Source: a virus
Strand: one strand, 5' to 3'
Virus record (IMG/VR): IMGVR_UViG_3300048026_000397
Location: 1 to 35,213 of that record
Length of the DNA stretch: 35,213 nt
The position numbers were made by a program, and so were the translations under genes. Positions 23,746 to 30,206 of the stretch are shown here, in pieces; position 1 is the first letter of the stretch, and each line of letters begins with the position of its first letter. A model generated the notes under the pieces. It was not told the origin of the DNA. It made no database searches and worked only from the letters and a program-made list of their open reading frames with translations.

Positions 23746-26232
23746 TTATATTCCGTAAGGTGCCAATAGGCCGCCAAATGCCTCAAACGGCGCGCGAAAA
23801 GCAGCGCGCTCAGCTGGGTCTTCCATGTACTGCTGGTCTAGCAGGCCGCGCATCGCAGGCGTGCTCATCATGGAATTTGGGTTTTGCGTCGGCGGTAGTT
23901 GTTGGTTTTGAATAAAACTATCCATTTGCTGGCCGTAGCCCTGCGGAGACGCGATCGCGGCCCGCGGATCTGGTGCGGCCATGCCTTGCACGAACGTGTC
24001 TATGCCGCTCAACAAACCAGATACGAAGCCCTGGCCTGCTTCTGCAGCGCGCGGTAAGACTTGGCTTTGCGCTTCTGCTGCAAGCAGTCCGCTTGGCGGG
24101 TTGTCGCGGCGATACTTTCTGCCGCCAGCACGGCGCGCATCAATCTCGTTTTGTATGTCTAAGTCTTCAGGCGGTATCGCCATCGCATTGCCAGAAGACG
24201 TAGCAGCTGCGATTGCGGCAGCACGGCCCATCTTCTTTTTGTCTTCAAGATATTTCATGACGCCGTCTAGCCACTGCTGATCGGCTTTCTGAGCGTCGCC
24301 GCCCATCAACACGGCGCCAACACGCTCTTGCGCGTTAAGAGGCTCGCCAAAGCGCTTTGAGCTCTCTTTCGTTATTACCTTGTCGCCAGTGGCTCTGAAT
24401 AGGTCTGGAAACATGACTTGCAGCGGAACGCTTTCCTCGAGCCCGCCGGCATAGATGCCAGGAATGCCGTGCGAGTAGGTGTCGTGGTAAGCGTTATCCA
24501 GTAGATTCTCGCCAGGCATACCTCTGATTGTGCTGAAGCCACTGTCGCCTCTTTCGAGCCCGCGTAGCTCTGGCTCCGTCAAGGCGCGCACTGTGTCTTC
24601 GTAGTTGGGAAAGCCTTTGTTGCCGTATTCTTTTTTAAGCGACATTCTGCCGACGACCAATTTGCGTAGATCAGAGGAAGAAATTGCTTTGCCGTTTTCT
24701 TTGGTTGCAGGCAATTGGCCTTTTAGTTGTGCTAATCCTTCAGCGGTTTCAACGCCAGCAAAGTCAGGCACAGAGCCGCGAATGTCTTTGTTAAAACGGG
24801 CGATCTCTTTCTTCGGCAGTTGCAATGCTGGCAATTGGCGCACCATCGCTTCAGCAACCATTGTGTTGAAGTTCATTGCCTCGTCACCCATGCGCGCATA
24901 CACGCCGCGCACGTCGTCGCCTAACAAGCCCGCCCTGGTAATCTGGTTTTGCTTTGTTTGAGCCGCGTCACGCATCGACGCCCAACCCAACAAGTTGTTG
25001 CCATACGAATTCATCAGCGGGTAGTTAGGGCCACCCTGCAGATATATTTCCTGGTCTAGCGGCACGCCTTCGACATTGTCCAAAATCCCACCGGCAATAC
25101 TGGCGTCGCCCTGTATCGGCACCAGCATTTCACCCTGCATAGATTCAGGCGTGATGATATCGCGCGTCATGACGTCTACGTCTGGTGACGCGCCAGGCGT
25201 CATGCGCATACGTTCGCGCCTACCAAATGCCGTGCGATCAGCGGCTATTTGCCCCAGGTACTTGTTAACGGAATTGAGCTCGCTCTTGCTGACTTCTTCG
25301 CCACGCAACACTTTGTCCATCGAGGCACGCAAGACCGGCGACAATGAGGCTGTGACGATTCCGGCCTCTGCTTCCTCTGGCGTAGCCAATGCAGCAGCGC
25401 CTAAAAACCCAGCAAGCAACGGCGGCCCACTTGCCAGTATGTCCTCTGAAAGCGATTTCTCTGGATCAAACTTGGCGTTGATTGAGCGAATGTTGTTTGG
25501 GTTAAGCGAAACAACAACGTCGGATGGGCGCGTTAACTGTTCGAAGGCATGGTTGCGCGCCGCTGATCGCACGTCTTGAGGCACGTTCTCGTACAGTGTT
25601 CTGTCTAACGCGCGCTTTACAATTAGCTCTGTAGATTCCGCGAACGACAATCCAGGGTCTAGATAAAGCTCTGGCGGGGAATGCGTTGTACTAACTGGGT
25701 AACCCTGCTCAGCCAAATAGTTTTCGCGATTGCGCACCAAGCCAGCCTCGCTCGGGCCAACGTCAACAATGCCCTCGAAGATCAGACCCTCTCGACCCTG
25801 TTTTCGTGCTTTCGATGTAAGGGCGTCAGTGCTTGTGTAATCATCTTTTTCGGGAAACTGAAAAACGTCTTTCGCAGGCTTAACGCTGCCGTCGGGAAAT
25901 TCGATGGTCATACCGTCGATGGTTAGCCCGCCATACATTTCCCCTTCCACGACGGGTCGCACACGCAAAAAGTTTGTTTTGTTAATGAAAACGGGATAAA
26001 CGACAGGCGCGGCTGGATTGCCGAACTCGCGCGGTGAACTAGAATACGACGCGCCAACTTCGGGCGACGTAGATGCGTAAATCCCAGATCCAGAGGGCAA
26101 CTCAAACGATTCGATGTCCGCGTCAGTGCCGTGGTAATAGACCGTGTCAACGTCGAAGCCCTGCTCGCGTGCTCGAGCAAGTCGGCTAGATTTACCAGGG
26201 ATTAGCCCTAGCAGGCCGTCCAGCTTTGCCAA
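23746..26232 (-). CDS. Polyvalent virion-associated protein with N-terminal ADP-ribosyltransferase-like domain
   Basis: 828 aa. The start is TTG at 26232, directly after the upstream stop, with AAGGG before it. Residues 20-190 match the ART domain of phage polyvalent proteins: ARAREQGFDVDTVYYHGTD, GIYASTSPEVGASYS (50-64), VYPVFINKTNFLRV, GREGLIFEGIVD. The domain ends near VSLNPNNIRSINAKFDPE. Then comes a hydrophobic small-residue stretch (LLAGFLGAAALATPEEAEAG) and a long uncharacterised helical region. ART domains transfer ADP-ribose from NAD to host proteins. Position between large terminase and portal suggests packaging or ejection, as with T4 Alt; that is inference. Catalytic residues need confirmation. 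Confidence 0.72.
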   Translation of the reverse strand: MAKLDGLLGLIPGKSSRLARAREQGFDVDTVYYHGTDADIESFELPSGSGIYASTSPEVGASYSSSPREFGNPAAPVVYPVFINKTNFLRVRPVVEGEMYGGLTIDGMTIEFPDGSVKPAKDVFQFPEKDDYTSTDALTSKARKQGREGLIFEGIVDVGPSEAGLVRNRENYLAEQGYPVSTTHSPPELYLDPGLSFAESTELIVKRALDRTLYENVPQDVRSAARNHAFEQLTRPSDVVVSLNPNNIRSINAKFDPEKSLSEDILASGPPLLAGFLGAAALATPEEAEAGIVTASLSPVLRASMDKVLRGEEVSKSELNSVNKYLGQIAADRTAFGRRERMRMTPGASPDVDVMTRDIITPESMQGEMLVPIQGDASIAGGILDNVEGVPLDQEIYLQGGPNYPLMNSYGNNLLGWASMRDAAQTKQNQITRAGLLGDDVRGVYARMGDEAMNFNTMVAEAMVRQLPALQLPKKEIARFNKDIRGSVPDFAGVETAEGLAQLKGQLPATKENGKAISSSDLRKLVVGRMSLKKEYGNKGFPNYEDTVRALTEPELRGLERGDSGFSTIRGMPGENLLDNAYHDTYSHGIPGIYAGGLEESVPLQVMFPDLFRATGDKVITKESSKRFGEPLNAQERVGAVLMGGDAQKADQQWLDGVMKYLEDKKKMGRAAAIAAATSSGNAMAIPPEDLDIQNEIDARRAGGRKYRRDNPPSGLLAAEAQSQVLPRAAEAGQGFVSGLLSGIDTFVQGMAAPDPRAAIASPQGYGQQMDSFIQNQQLPPTQNPNSMMSTPAMRGLLDQQYMEDPAERAAFRAPFEAFGGLLAPYGI

Positions 26233-26385
26233 TTACTTACCCTTCTTGCTTGGCTTCTTAGCAGGCGACTTCTTATAGAGCATCTTGGCGATGTCATTTG
26301 CAGCGTCTTGCACGCCGCCTGGGCCACGTCGATAGGTCTTTTGGTCTGTATGCGCCACTCGAGCCCCCATATATGCCGATTTCAT
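26233..26385 (-). CDS. Small basic protein
   Basis: 50 aa, ATG at 26385; an internal ATG at codon 6 is an alternative. A central segment GPGGVQDAANDIAKMLYKK leads to a Lys/Pro tail SPAKKPSKKGK. The stop abuts the TTG start of the following polyvalent gene, suggesting translational coupling. The upstream region contains CCCCCAT ... ATGGGGG as an inverted repeat around the start codon. No recognised family; a DNA-binding or virion role is conceivable from charge alone. Confidence 0.52.
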   Translation of the reverse strand: MKSAYMGARVAHTDQKTYRRGPGGVQDAANDIAKMLYKKSPAKKPSKKGK

Positions 26386-26403
26386 GGGGGTTAATTTTAC
26401 CAG

Positions 26404-27804
26404 TTAGGTAATTGACAGCCCTCGCCTGAGCGGTTTCTGCCAGCTGCTAGCCGCGCTCATCACGCCGCTGAGCGTCATTGCGTCGCTGGCAAATGTGAGG
26501 CACAAAGAGTCAGCCAAGTCAGGCGAGCGCAGCCCGCGCTTGCGCATCTGGTCTTTGCTTTCCAGCTGCATCTTGCCGGAGCTCGTGAACTTGTACTTGG
26601 CGCTAACGAGCTCCGCGAGCAGGTCGTCGTCCTGGGGCAGCGACACGTCACGGGCCTCGAGCCAGGCTTTCACCTTAAACCAGAGCTCAGCGCGCAGGTT
26701 GATGTAAGTCGCCTTGCTGCTCGGGCTCTCGCTGGTGTTGATGCCTACCGCCGGCAGGCCGAGCTCACGCAGGCGGTCGCACACGCCACCGCCAAGGCCA
26801 ATCGAGTCCACGTTGATCTGAACCGGCTGCGTTCGCGGCTGCTGGCTTTCATACTCGGCAACCACGGCGCCGCATAGCTGCATAAGATCCAAGCCCTGCC
26901 AGGTCTGGATGCCCATGAGCTCGCGCCCGCGGCGCTTACAAAGCGCACTGCGGTCGGAGCCAAAGCGGCTCACGTCCAAGCCCCACACGATCGGCTCGTC
27001 TTCAGTGATAACAACCTCGCGCCTTTGGGCGCTTTCAACGAGCTCGAGCGGAATCGCCGTGTCGTCGTCGCGCTGCGGAAACTCGCCAAGCACGCGCACG
27101 CGAAAGGCATTGCTCTCTTCGCCAAAGCGCGCAGCCATCTCACTCACATAATCTTGGCTCACCCTGGGCGAGTCGATGCAGCTGACCTTGCGAGTCCACC
27201 AATCACCCGCCATGCGGTGGTGGGTATCGAAGAAGAAGCCAGAGCTCCTGGTCGGGTTGCCGAGCAGAACGGTCGTTGCGTGCTCGCCCGACATCGAGCC
27301 AGCTGCGGCCTCAAAAACCGCCTCGGGGATACCGGAGGCTTCGTCGCACACCAACATCACGTTGTCTGAGTGAACGCCTTGCAGCGCTTCTGGCGTTTCT
27401 GCTCTCGATGTCCGACATGAAATAAACGCCTCGCTCGGCGCGGCCTTTAGGCTTACGCGGTCAGACTTAACTTCCAAGAGCTCTTTGATCGCCACAGGGC
27501 ACTCATTGATCCAGCGCTTGAGCTCCGCAAACAGAGCGTCGAACAGCTGCGCGCTGGTCGGCGCGGTTACGACGACTTTGACGGGATATCGCGTCAGCAA
27601 AAAGTGCAGCATCGCCCACGAGCTCGCCGTGGATTTGCCGGTGCCGTGGCCAGAGCGCACGCTGATTTTGCGCTCGCCAGATGCTATGGCATTGAGGAAT
27701 TCTTTTTGCCAGGCGTCGGGTGATTGCTTGAGCACTTGCTCAACAAAAGCGACGGGATCACTGCGAAAGCGCTTAACAAACGCCACATATGGGTTTTCAG
27801 GCAT
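26404..27804 (-). CDS. terL: Terminase large subunit (ATPase/nuclease)
   Basis: 466 aa from the ATG at 27804. A longer frame upstream runs through repeat DNA and is not plausible coding. Residues 3-40 (NPYVAFVKRFRSDPVAFVEQ and following) match Sf6/HK97-type large terminases. Walker A is SGHGTGKS (51-58), Walker B VMLVCDEASG with DE at 154-155, and the C-terminal RNase-H-like nuclease has GLDVSRFGSDRSA and an Asp in NVDSIGLGGG. It pumps DNA into the prohead and cuts it. It is separated from the small subunit by about 2.4 kb of small genes, and a phased repeat array lies just before it. Confidence 0.93.
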   Translation of the reverse strand: MPENPYVAFVKRFRSDPVAFVEQVLKQSPDAWQKEFLNAIASGERKISVRSGHGTGKSTASSWAMLHFLLTRYPVKVVVTAPTSAQLFDALFAELKRWINECPVAIKELLEVKSDRVSLKAAPSEAFISCRTSRAETPEALQGVHSDNVMLVCDEASGIPEAVFEAAAGSMSGEHATTVLLGNPTRSSGFFFDTHHRMAGDWWTRKVSCIDSPRVSQDYVSEMAARFGEESNAFRVRVLGEFPQRDDDTAIPLELVESAQRREVVITEDEPIVWGLDVSRFGSDRSALCKRRGRELMGIQTWQGLDLMQLCGAVVAEYESQQPRTQPVQINVDSIGLGGGVCDRLRELGLPAVGINTSESPSSKATYINLRAELWFKVKAWLEARDVSLPQDDDLLAELVSAKYKFTSSGKMQLESKDQMRKRGLRSPDLADSLCLTFASDAMTLSGVMSAASSWQKPLRRGLSIT

Positions 27805-27825
27805 GACACATTGTACCGCTTTATG

Positions 27826-27930
27826 GTCTGAGCAAAGGTCTGAGCAGAAATGAGCAGCGTTCCGAGCAGAAATGGGACGCTCCGAGCAGGTCAGGGACTG
27901 ACCAGGGACTGACCAGGGATAGGTCAGGGA
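27826..27930. repeat. Helically phased short repeats upstream of terL (candidate pac/cos or operator)
   Basis: Five GAGCA units start at 27830, 27842, 27852, 27864 and 27884 (steps 12, 10, 12, 20), followed by four CAGGGA units at 27903, 27914 and 27925 preceded by 27892, exactly 11 bases apart. The 130-base gap is otherwise empty of genes. Regular one-turn spacing suggests a multimeric DNA-binding protein on one face of the helix; the small terminase is an obvious candidate. Confidence 0.6.
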
Positions 27931-27934
27931 TTCG

Positions 27935-28294
27935 TTAGTCGTATATGTGGCGCGGGTTGAGCTCGTCAGTTGGATTGTGGAACGGGTCGTCAATGACTTG
28001 GCCGCTAGAGTCAAAGGTGATTTCTTGTTCGATTAAATCTCTGACCATTTGATCTATCTCGTCGATGGGGCTTCCGTCTACATAGTCGCGTATCCAGTCA
28101 GTGACGCGAACCAGGTCGATGAACTTGGGCGACGGATCGTCATAGCGAAATTTCTTAACGTCAGGCGGGCTGACGTGGTAACTCTCGTATGCAGCGCCAA
28201 GCTCGAAGTAAATGCTAATCGTGCCCCTGCGCCACATCTCAGAGTCTTCGAGCTCTACTTCGACCAATAAATCGTCAAACTTTTTACTTACCAT
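27935..28294 (-). CDS. Small acidic protein, unknown function
   Basis: 119 aa. It begins MVSKKFDDLLVEVELEDSEM, then GTISIYFELGAAYESYHVSP, and a C-terminal acidic region IDEIDQMVRDLIEQEITFD. It is the last small gene before the terminase array, on the same strand as terL. It does not resemble a family I can name. Strongly acidic character could mean DNA mimicry, which is speculation. Confidence 0.55.
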   Translation of the reverse strand: MVSKKFDDLLVEVELEDSEMWRRGTISIYFELGAAYESYHVSPPDVKKFRYDDPSPKFIDLVRVTDWIRDYVDGSPIDEIDQMVRDLIEQEITFDSSGQVIDDPFHNPTDELNPRHIYD

Positions 28295-28315
28295 GCCTGC
28301 AGCCTATCACTTTGC

Positions 28316-28331
28316 GCCCGCGCTAGCGGGC
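28316..28331. repeat. GC hairpin after small gene (6-bp stem, GCTA loop)
   Basis: GCCCGC-GCTA-GCGGGC. It lies downstream of the small gene ending at 28359 on the minus strand and has no T-run, so it is not a standard terminator. Stem length and loop size equal those of the hairpins on the neighbouring stop codons. Confidence 0.5.
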
Positions 28332-28352
28332 TGATTCGGTGAGATTGCCTCC

Positions 28353-28368
28353 GGCGGCTTACGCGGCT
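28353..28368 (-). repeat. Stop-codon hairpin copy 3 (imperfect)
   Basis: On the minus strand AGCCGC-GTAA-GCCGCC overlaps the TAA of the 75-aa gene. The stem has mismatches, but the position over the stop codon, the GTAA loop and the following GGAGG match the better copies at 28601 and 28879. Confidence 0.5.
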
Positions 28369-28586
28369 CCTTGATTTGCGAGGTCAATCACCTCGTCCCA
28401 AAACTCCGCAGAAGGGCCGACGTACCACGAGACCACGAACGACTCGGCTTGACTTGAGTTCCAAGTCGTACCATTCGGTGCGTCGACGCAGATATGCTTG
28501 TCGGTCGTGGTGATGCTCGTGACATCCCAATCGACCTCACCGCCGTGCTGGTTGATAACACTTAATGCTTGCTTGCGTGTTGCCAT
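28359..28586 (-). CDS. Small protein ending in Ala-Ala, unknown function
   Basis: 75 aa, ATG at 28586. MATRKQALSVINQHGGEVDW, then TDKHICVDAPNGTTWNSSQA and VSWYVGPSAEFWDEVIDLAN. It is one of three consecutive small genes whose stop codon sits in the loop of a GC hairpin. I recall similar short proteins in phages and plasmids without function. The Shine-Dalgarno sequence is weak (CAGGGGAC upstream). Probably a host-takeover or accessory factor by position. Confidence 0.55.
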   Translation of the reverse strand: MATRKQALSVINQHGGEVDWDVTSITTTDKHICVDAPNGTTWNSSQAESFVVSWYVGPSAEFWDEVIDLANQGAA

Positions 28587-28600
28587 GTCGTTGTCCCCTG

Positions 28601-28616
28601 GGCCGCTTACGCGGCC
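28601..28616 (-). repeat. Stop-codon hairpin copy 2
   Basis: On the minus strand GGCCGC-GTAA-GCGGCC, a perfect 6-bp stem with a GNRA-type GTAA loop containing the stop codon TAA of the 85-aa gene. Confidence 0.7.
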
Positions 28617-28864
28617 TGCTTGTATTGCTTGATATTGTTAGGCACCCAGACCTGAGTGCGTGGCAGAACAGCGCCATTGCGCTGATAGCGAACAGGCCGG
28701 TCGGCCCACTCGATCCAGCACAGGGTGTGAGTAGCGCCAAGCTCGCTGTGGTTGCTGTCGAGCACGTCGATAATGACGGCCTCTTCGCCGTTCATGTCAG
28801 CGCCAGCGACTAGGTGGCTTTCCACCTGAGTCACAAAAATGATGTTGCCTACCGTCAGTTCCAT
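28607..28864 (-). CDS. Small protein, unknown function
   Basis: 85 aa from the ATG at 28864, which is preceded by a strong GGAGGAG ribosome binding site; an upstream in-frame ATG at 28924 would overlap the previous gene and is unlikely. Beta-rich: ELTVGNIIFVTQVESHLVAG, then EEAVIIDVLDSNHSE and HTLCWIEWADRPVRYQ. It ends KQAA. It resembles small SH3-like or OB-like phage proteins but cannot be assigned. It is second in a run of four small genes leading to terL. Confidence 0.6.
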   Translation of the reverse strand: MELTVGNIIFVTQVESHLVAGADMNGEEAVIIDVLDSNHSELGATHTLCWIEWADRPVRYQRNGAVLPRTQVWVPNNIKQYKQAA

Positions 28865-28878
28865 GTCGTTTCTCCTCC

Positions 28879-28894
28879 GGCGGCTTACGCCGCC
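28879..28894 (-). repeat. Stop-codon hairpin copy 1
   Basis: On the minus strand GGCGGC-GTAA-GCCGCC, a perfect stem with the stop codon TAA in the loop, immediately followed by the GGAGGAG ribosome binding site of the next gene. This placement could couple or modulate termination and reinitiation. Confidence 0.7.
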
Positions 28895-29232
28895 TTGTTT
28901 ATGTTGACTGTCTCGAAGCCGCAATTTGCGACCAAGTAAAACTGACCGTCCATTTCAAGCACGTCCCCGACCGATACGCTGCTCATTTGCGCGTGTTTTT
29001 GAACTAGCTCTGGCTTTTCCCAAAGGTTTGTCAGTCGAAAAACCTCGCCCAAGTCCGTAGCGTCTACCGTGGCAACATGGTCATAAGCGTGGAACCATTG
29101 AGTCGGGTCAATTTTGCCCATGCCCTTGTCTGCAAAAGCCATAGTCTTTTCTGAAGCGCCCCATCCCTCTTTGTTCAAAAGATCAATGTCTTCTTGCGTG
29201 AGGTGAAACTGGTAGATTTTTACTGTCATCAT
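28885..29232 (-). CDS. YodL-like domain protein
   Basis: 115 aa; two ATGs are adjacent (29232 and 29229), and the second has the better spacing to GGAGAACG. QFHLTQEDIDLLNKEGWGAS, then YDHVATVDATDLGEVFRLTN and SSVSVGDVLEMDGQFYLVAN followed by CGFETV. The C-terminal part matches the YodL-type domain found in phages, plasmids and polyvalent proteins; N-terminal part resembles a family often seen on conjugative plasmids. Function unknown, anti-host role suspected. First gene of the leftward late transcription unit, directly below the palindromic operator. Confidence 0.66.
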   Translation of the reverse strand: MMTVKIYQFHLTQEDIDLLNKEGWGASEKTMAFADKGMGKIDPTQWFHAYDHVATVDATDLGEVFRLTNLWEKPELVQKHAQMSSVSVGDVLEMDGQFYLVANCGFETVNINKAA

Positions 29233-29255
29233 CGTTCTCCGTTGTTATGGCCCTA

Positions 29256-29283
29256 ATTATACCGATATTGTTCTATCTGTCAC
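29256..29283 (-). promoter_or_regulatory. Leftward promoter for the small-gene/late operon
   Basis: On the minus strand a perfect -10 TATAAT (29261-29256) lies 16 bases downstream of GTGACA (29283-29278), which is part of the palindromic operator. Repressor binding would block this promoter directly. Confidence 0.65.
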
Positions 29284-29296
29284 CTTTTTGGTGACA
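29278..29296. promoter_or_regulatory. Perfect palindromic operator
   Basis: TGTCACC-TTTTT-GGTGACA, perfect 7-bp half-sites. The same half-site occurs between the repressor and Cro-like genes (33638-33717) and, degenerate, upstream of the early operon (34559). It overlaps the -35 elements of both divergent promoters here. Confidence 0.78.
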
Positions 29297-29317
29297 ATAA
29301 ATAGAAATAAATATGAG
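29288..29317 (+). promoter_or_regulatory. Rightward promoter for the small basic-protein genes
   Basis: TTGGTG (29288-29293), 18-base spacer, TATGAG (29312-29317). The arrangement is the same as at 34569-34598. The -35 lies within the operator. A GGAG Shine-Dalgarno at 29347 precedes the ATG at 29356. Confidence 0.5.
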
Positions 29318-29355
29318 AAAATTAGAGCTCACCAATCACCACATATGGAGCTCCC

Positions 29356-29487
29356 ATGTACGGATCACACTCAAAAACCATGAAAGCCATGAAAGGCAAG
29401 CGATCGGCAACCAAAGAAGCGCGCAACGCACGCATGGCTGCCGGCACGAACATGCCAGTCGTTAAGCCACCCTACCCACCACGCTAG
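29356..29487 (+). CDS. Tiny basic protein 1
   Basis: 43 aa, ATG at 29356 with GGAG five bases upstream. Lys/Arg/Met-rich: MYGSHSKTMKAMKGKRSATK, then EARNARMAAG and a Pro-rich end VVKPPYPPR. It is the first of three basic genes on the plus strand in an otherwise leftward region, under the same palindromic operator as the late operon. It may bind nucleic acid or be a virion-packaged cofactor. I recall short MK-rich proteins of this kind in marine phages; no function is established. Confidence 0.55.
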   Translation: MYGSHSKTMKAMKGKRSATKEARNARMAAGTNMPVVKPPYPPR

Positions 29488-29489
29488 CC

Positions 29490-29744
29490 GTGGCCACACC
29501 ACGCAAGGGCAAAGCCCGCGTCAAAGTAACGGCCAGCGGGAAGAAAGTGTCCTACGGCCAGGCGGGCAAGGCCAAAGACGGCTCGCGGCGCGTGCAGCCT
29601 GCGAGCAAGAAAGGCGACGCCTACTGCGCCAGGTCTGCCGGCCAGATGAAGAAGCACCCCAAGGCCGCCAAGAACCCAAACAGCCCGCTGCGGCTTTCGC
29701 GAAAGCGCTGGAAGTGCGCGGGCACGAAATCTAGGAGGAAGTGA
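29490..29744 (+). CDS. Small basic Cys-containing protein (DUF6321/DUF5872-like)
   Basis: 84 aa from a GTG start two bases after the preceding stop. The sequence KGKARVKVTASGKKVSYGQA, AKDGSRRVQPASKKGDAYCA, then NPNSPLRLSRKRWKCAGTKS is a pattern seen in many marine and cyanophage genomes as a small basic protein of unknown function. Cys at the two ends of the second half (YCARS and KWKCAG-like) could bind metal. It overlaps the next ATG (GTGATG). Possibly a DNA-associated virion protein; not shown. Confidence 0.7.
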   Translation: MATPRKGKARVKVTASGKKVSYGQAGKAKDGSRRVQPASKKGDAYCARSAGQMKKHPKAAKNPNSPLRLSRKRWKCAGTKSRRK

Positions 29745-29920
29745 TGCCACGAAAAGGACTGTACGCAAACATCGCCGCGAAGCGGCGGCGGATAAAGGCG
29801 CAGAAAGCCGCGGGTAAAAAGCCCGAAAAGATGCGCAAGCCAGGCACCAAAGGTGCGCCTACTGCCAAAGCCTTTCGCGCTGCGGCGAAGACTGCGAAGA
29901 AGGGCACTCGAAGAAAATAA
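29744..29920 (+). CDS. Small basic protein (conserved marine-phage type)
   Basis: 58 aa. MPRKGLYANIAAKRRRIKAQ, then EKMRKPGTKGAPTAKAFRAA and a Lys/Arg end. The core GLYANIAAKRRRIKA ... KMRKPGTKGAPTA is strongly conserved in phages infecting marine bacteria. The ATG overlaps the preceding stop, so the last two genes are coupled. Pure basic composition suggests DNA or RNA binding, unproven. The stop codon lies within a hairpin with an A/T-rich stem. Confidence 0.7.
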   Translation: MPRKGLYANIAAKRRRIKAQKAAGKKPEKMRKPGTKGAPTAKAFRAAAKTAKKGTRRK

Positions 29921-29934
29921 TTTTTTTTCGGTGC
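29904..29934 (+). terminator. Hairpin over the stop codon, possible terminator
   Basis: GCAC ... GTGC with an inner stem CGAAGAAAA / TTTTTTTCG around a TAAT loop and one bulged T. The run of eight T lies in the 3' arm rather than after it, so this is not a textbook intrinsic terminator. It is the only strong hairpin at the end of the plus-strand unit, and the T-run may still destabilise elongation. Confidence 0.45.
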
Positions 29935-29960
29935 GCGGAAGTCTAGTCCTCCACCCCCCA

Positions 29961-30206
29961 CCCCCCTGCTGGTTCAAGGGGGGGTCGGCCATTGTTCCAC
30001 GGCCAAATCACCCTGTTTTGCGCATAAGACCCATTATGTTAAATTGGCCGATCGCGTAAGTCATTGATTTCATTGGCCTAACAGTTTTTCCGCATGTTTT
30101 ATGCCTCAAATATGCGCAAAACGCCCCTTAACCCACCTGTTTTTACCAATTGTTCCACGGCCATTTCCTGCGCGCAAAGCCGGCTGCGCGAGCCAGTGTC
30201 TGCGAG
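29961..30206. repeat. Non-coding segment with nested direct and inverted repeats
   Basis: No gene is seen from 29921 to 30206. A 15-base direct repeat ATTGTTCCACGGCCA lies at 29991-30005 and 30149-30163. Between them a perfect 12-base inverted repeat, GTTTTGCGCATA (30015-30026) and TATGCGCAAAAC (30111-30122), spans an AT-rich middle. A poly-C/poly-G hairpin (CCCCCC ... GGGGGGG) lies just before, near 29965-29987. It separates the end of the basic-protein genes from terS, where transcription converges. Candidate cos/pac or replication-related site. Confidence 0.6.

Noticed and set aside
27805-28014. N-terminal extension of the large terminase
   Set aside because: It would translate the phased repeat array; homologous terminases begin at the NPY-x-AF segment, matching the ATG at 27804.
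29991-30163. TGTTCCACG copies as parS centromere sites
   Set aside because: Only the left half of a parS-like palindrome is present and no parA/parB genes were seen.
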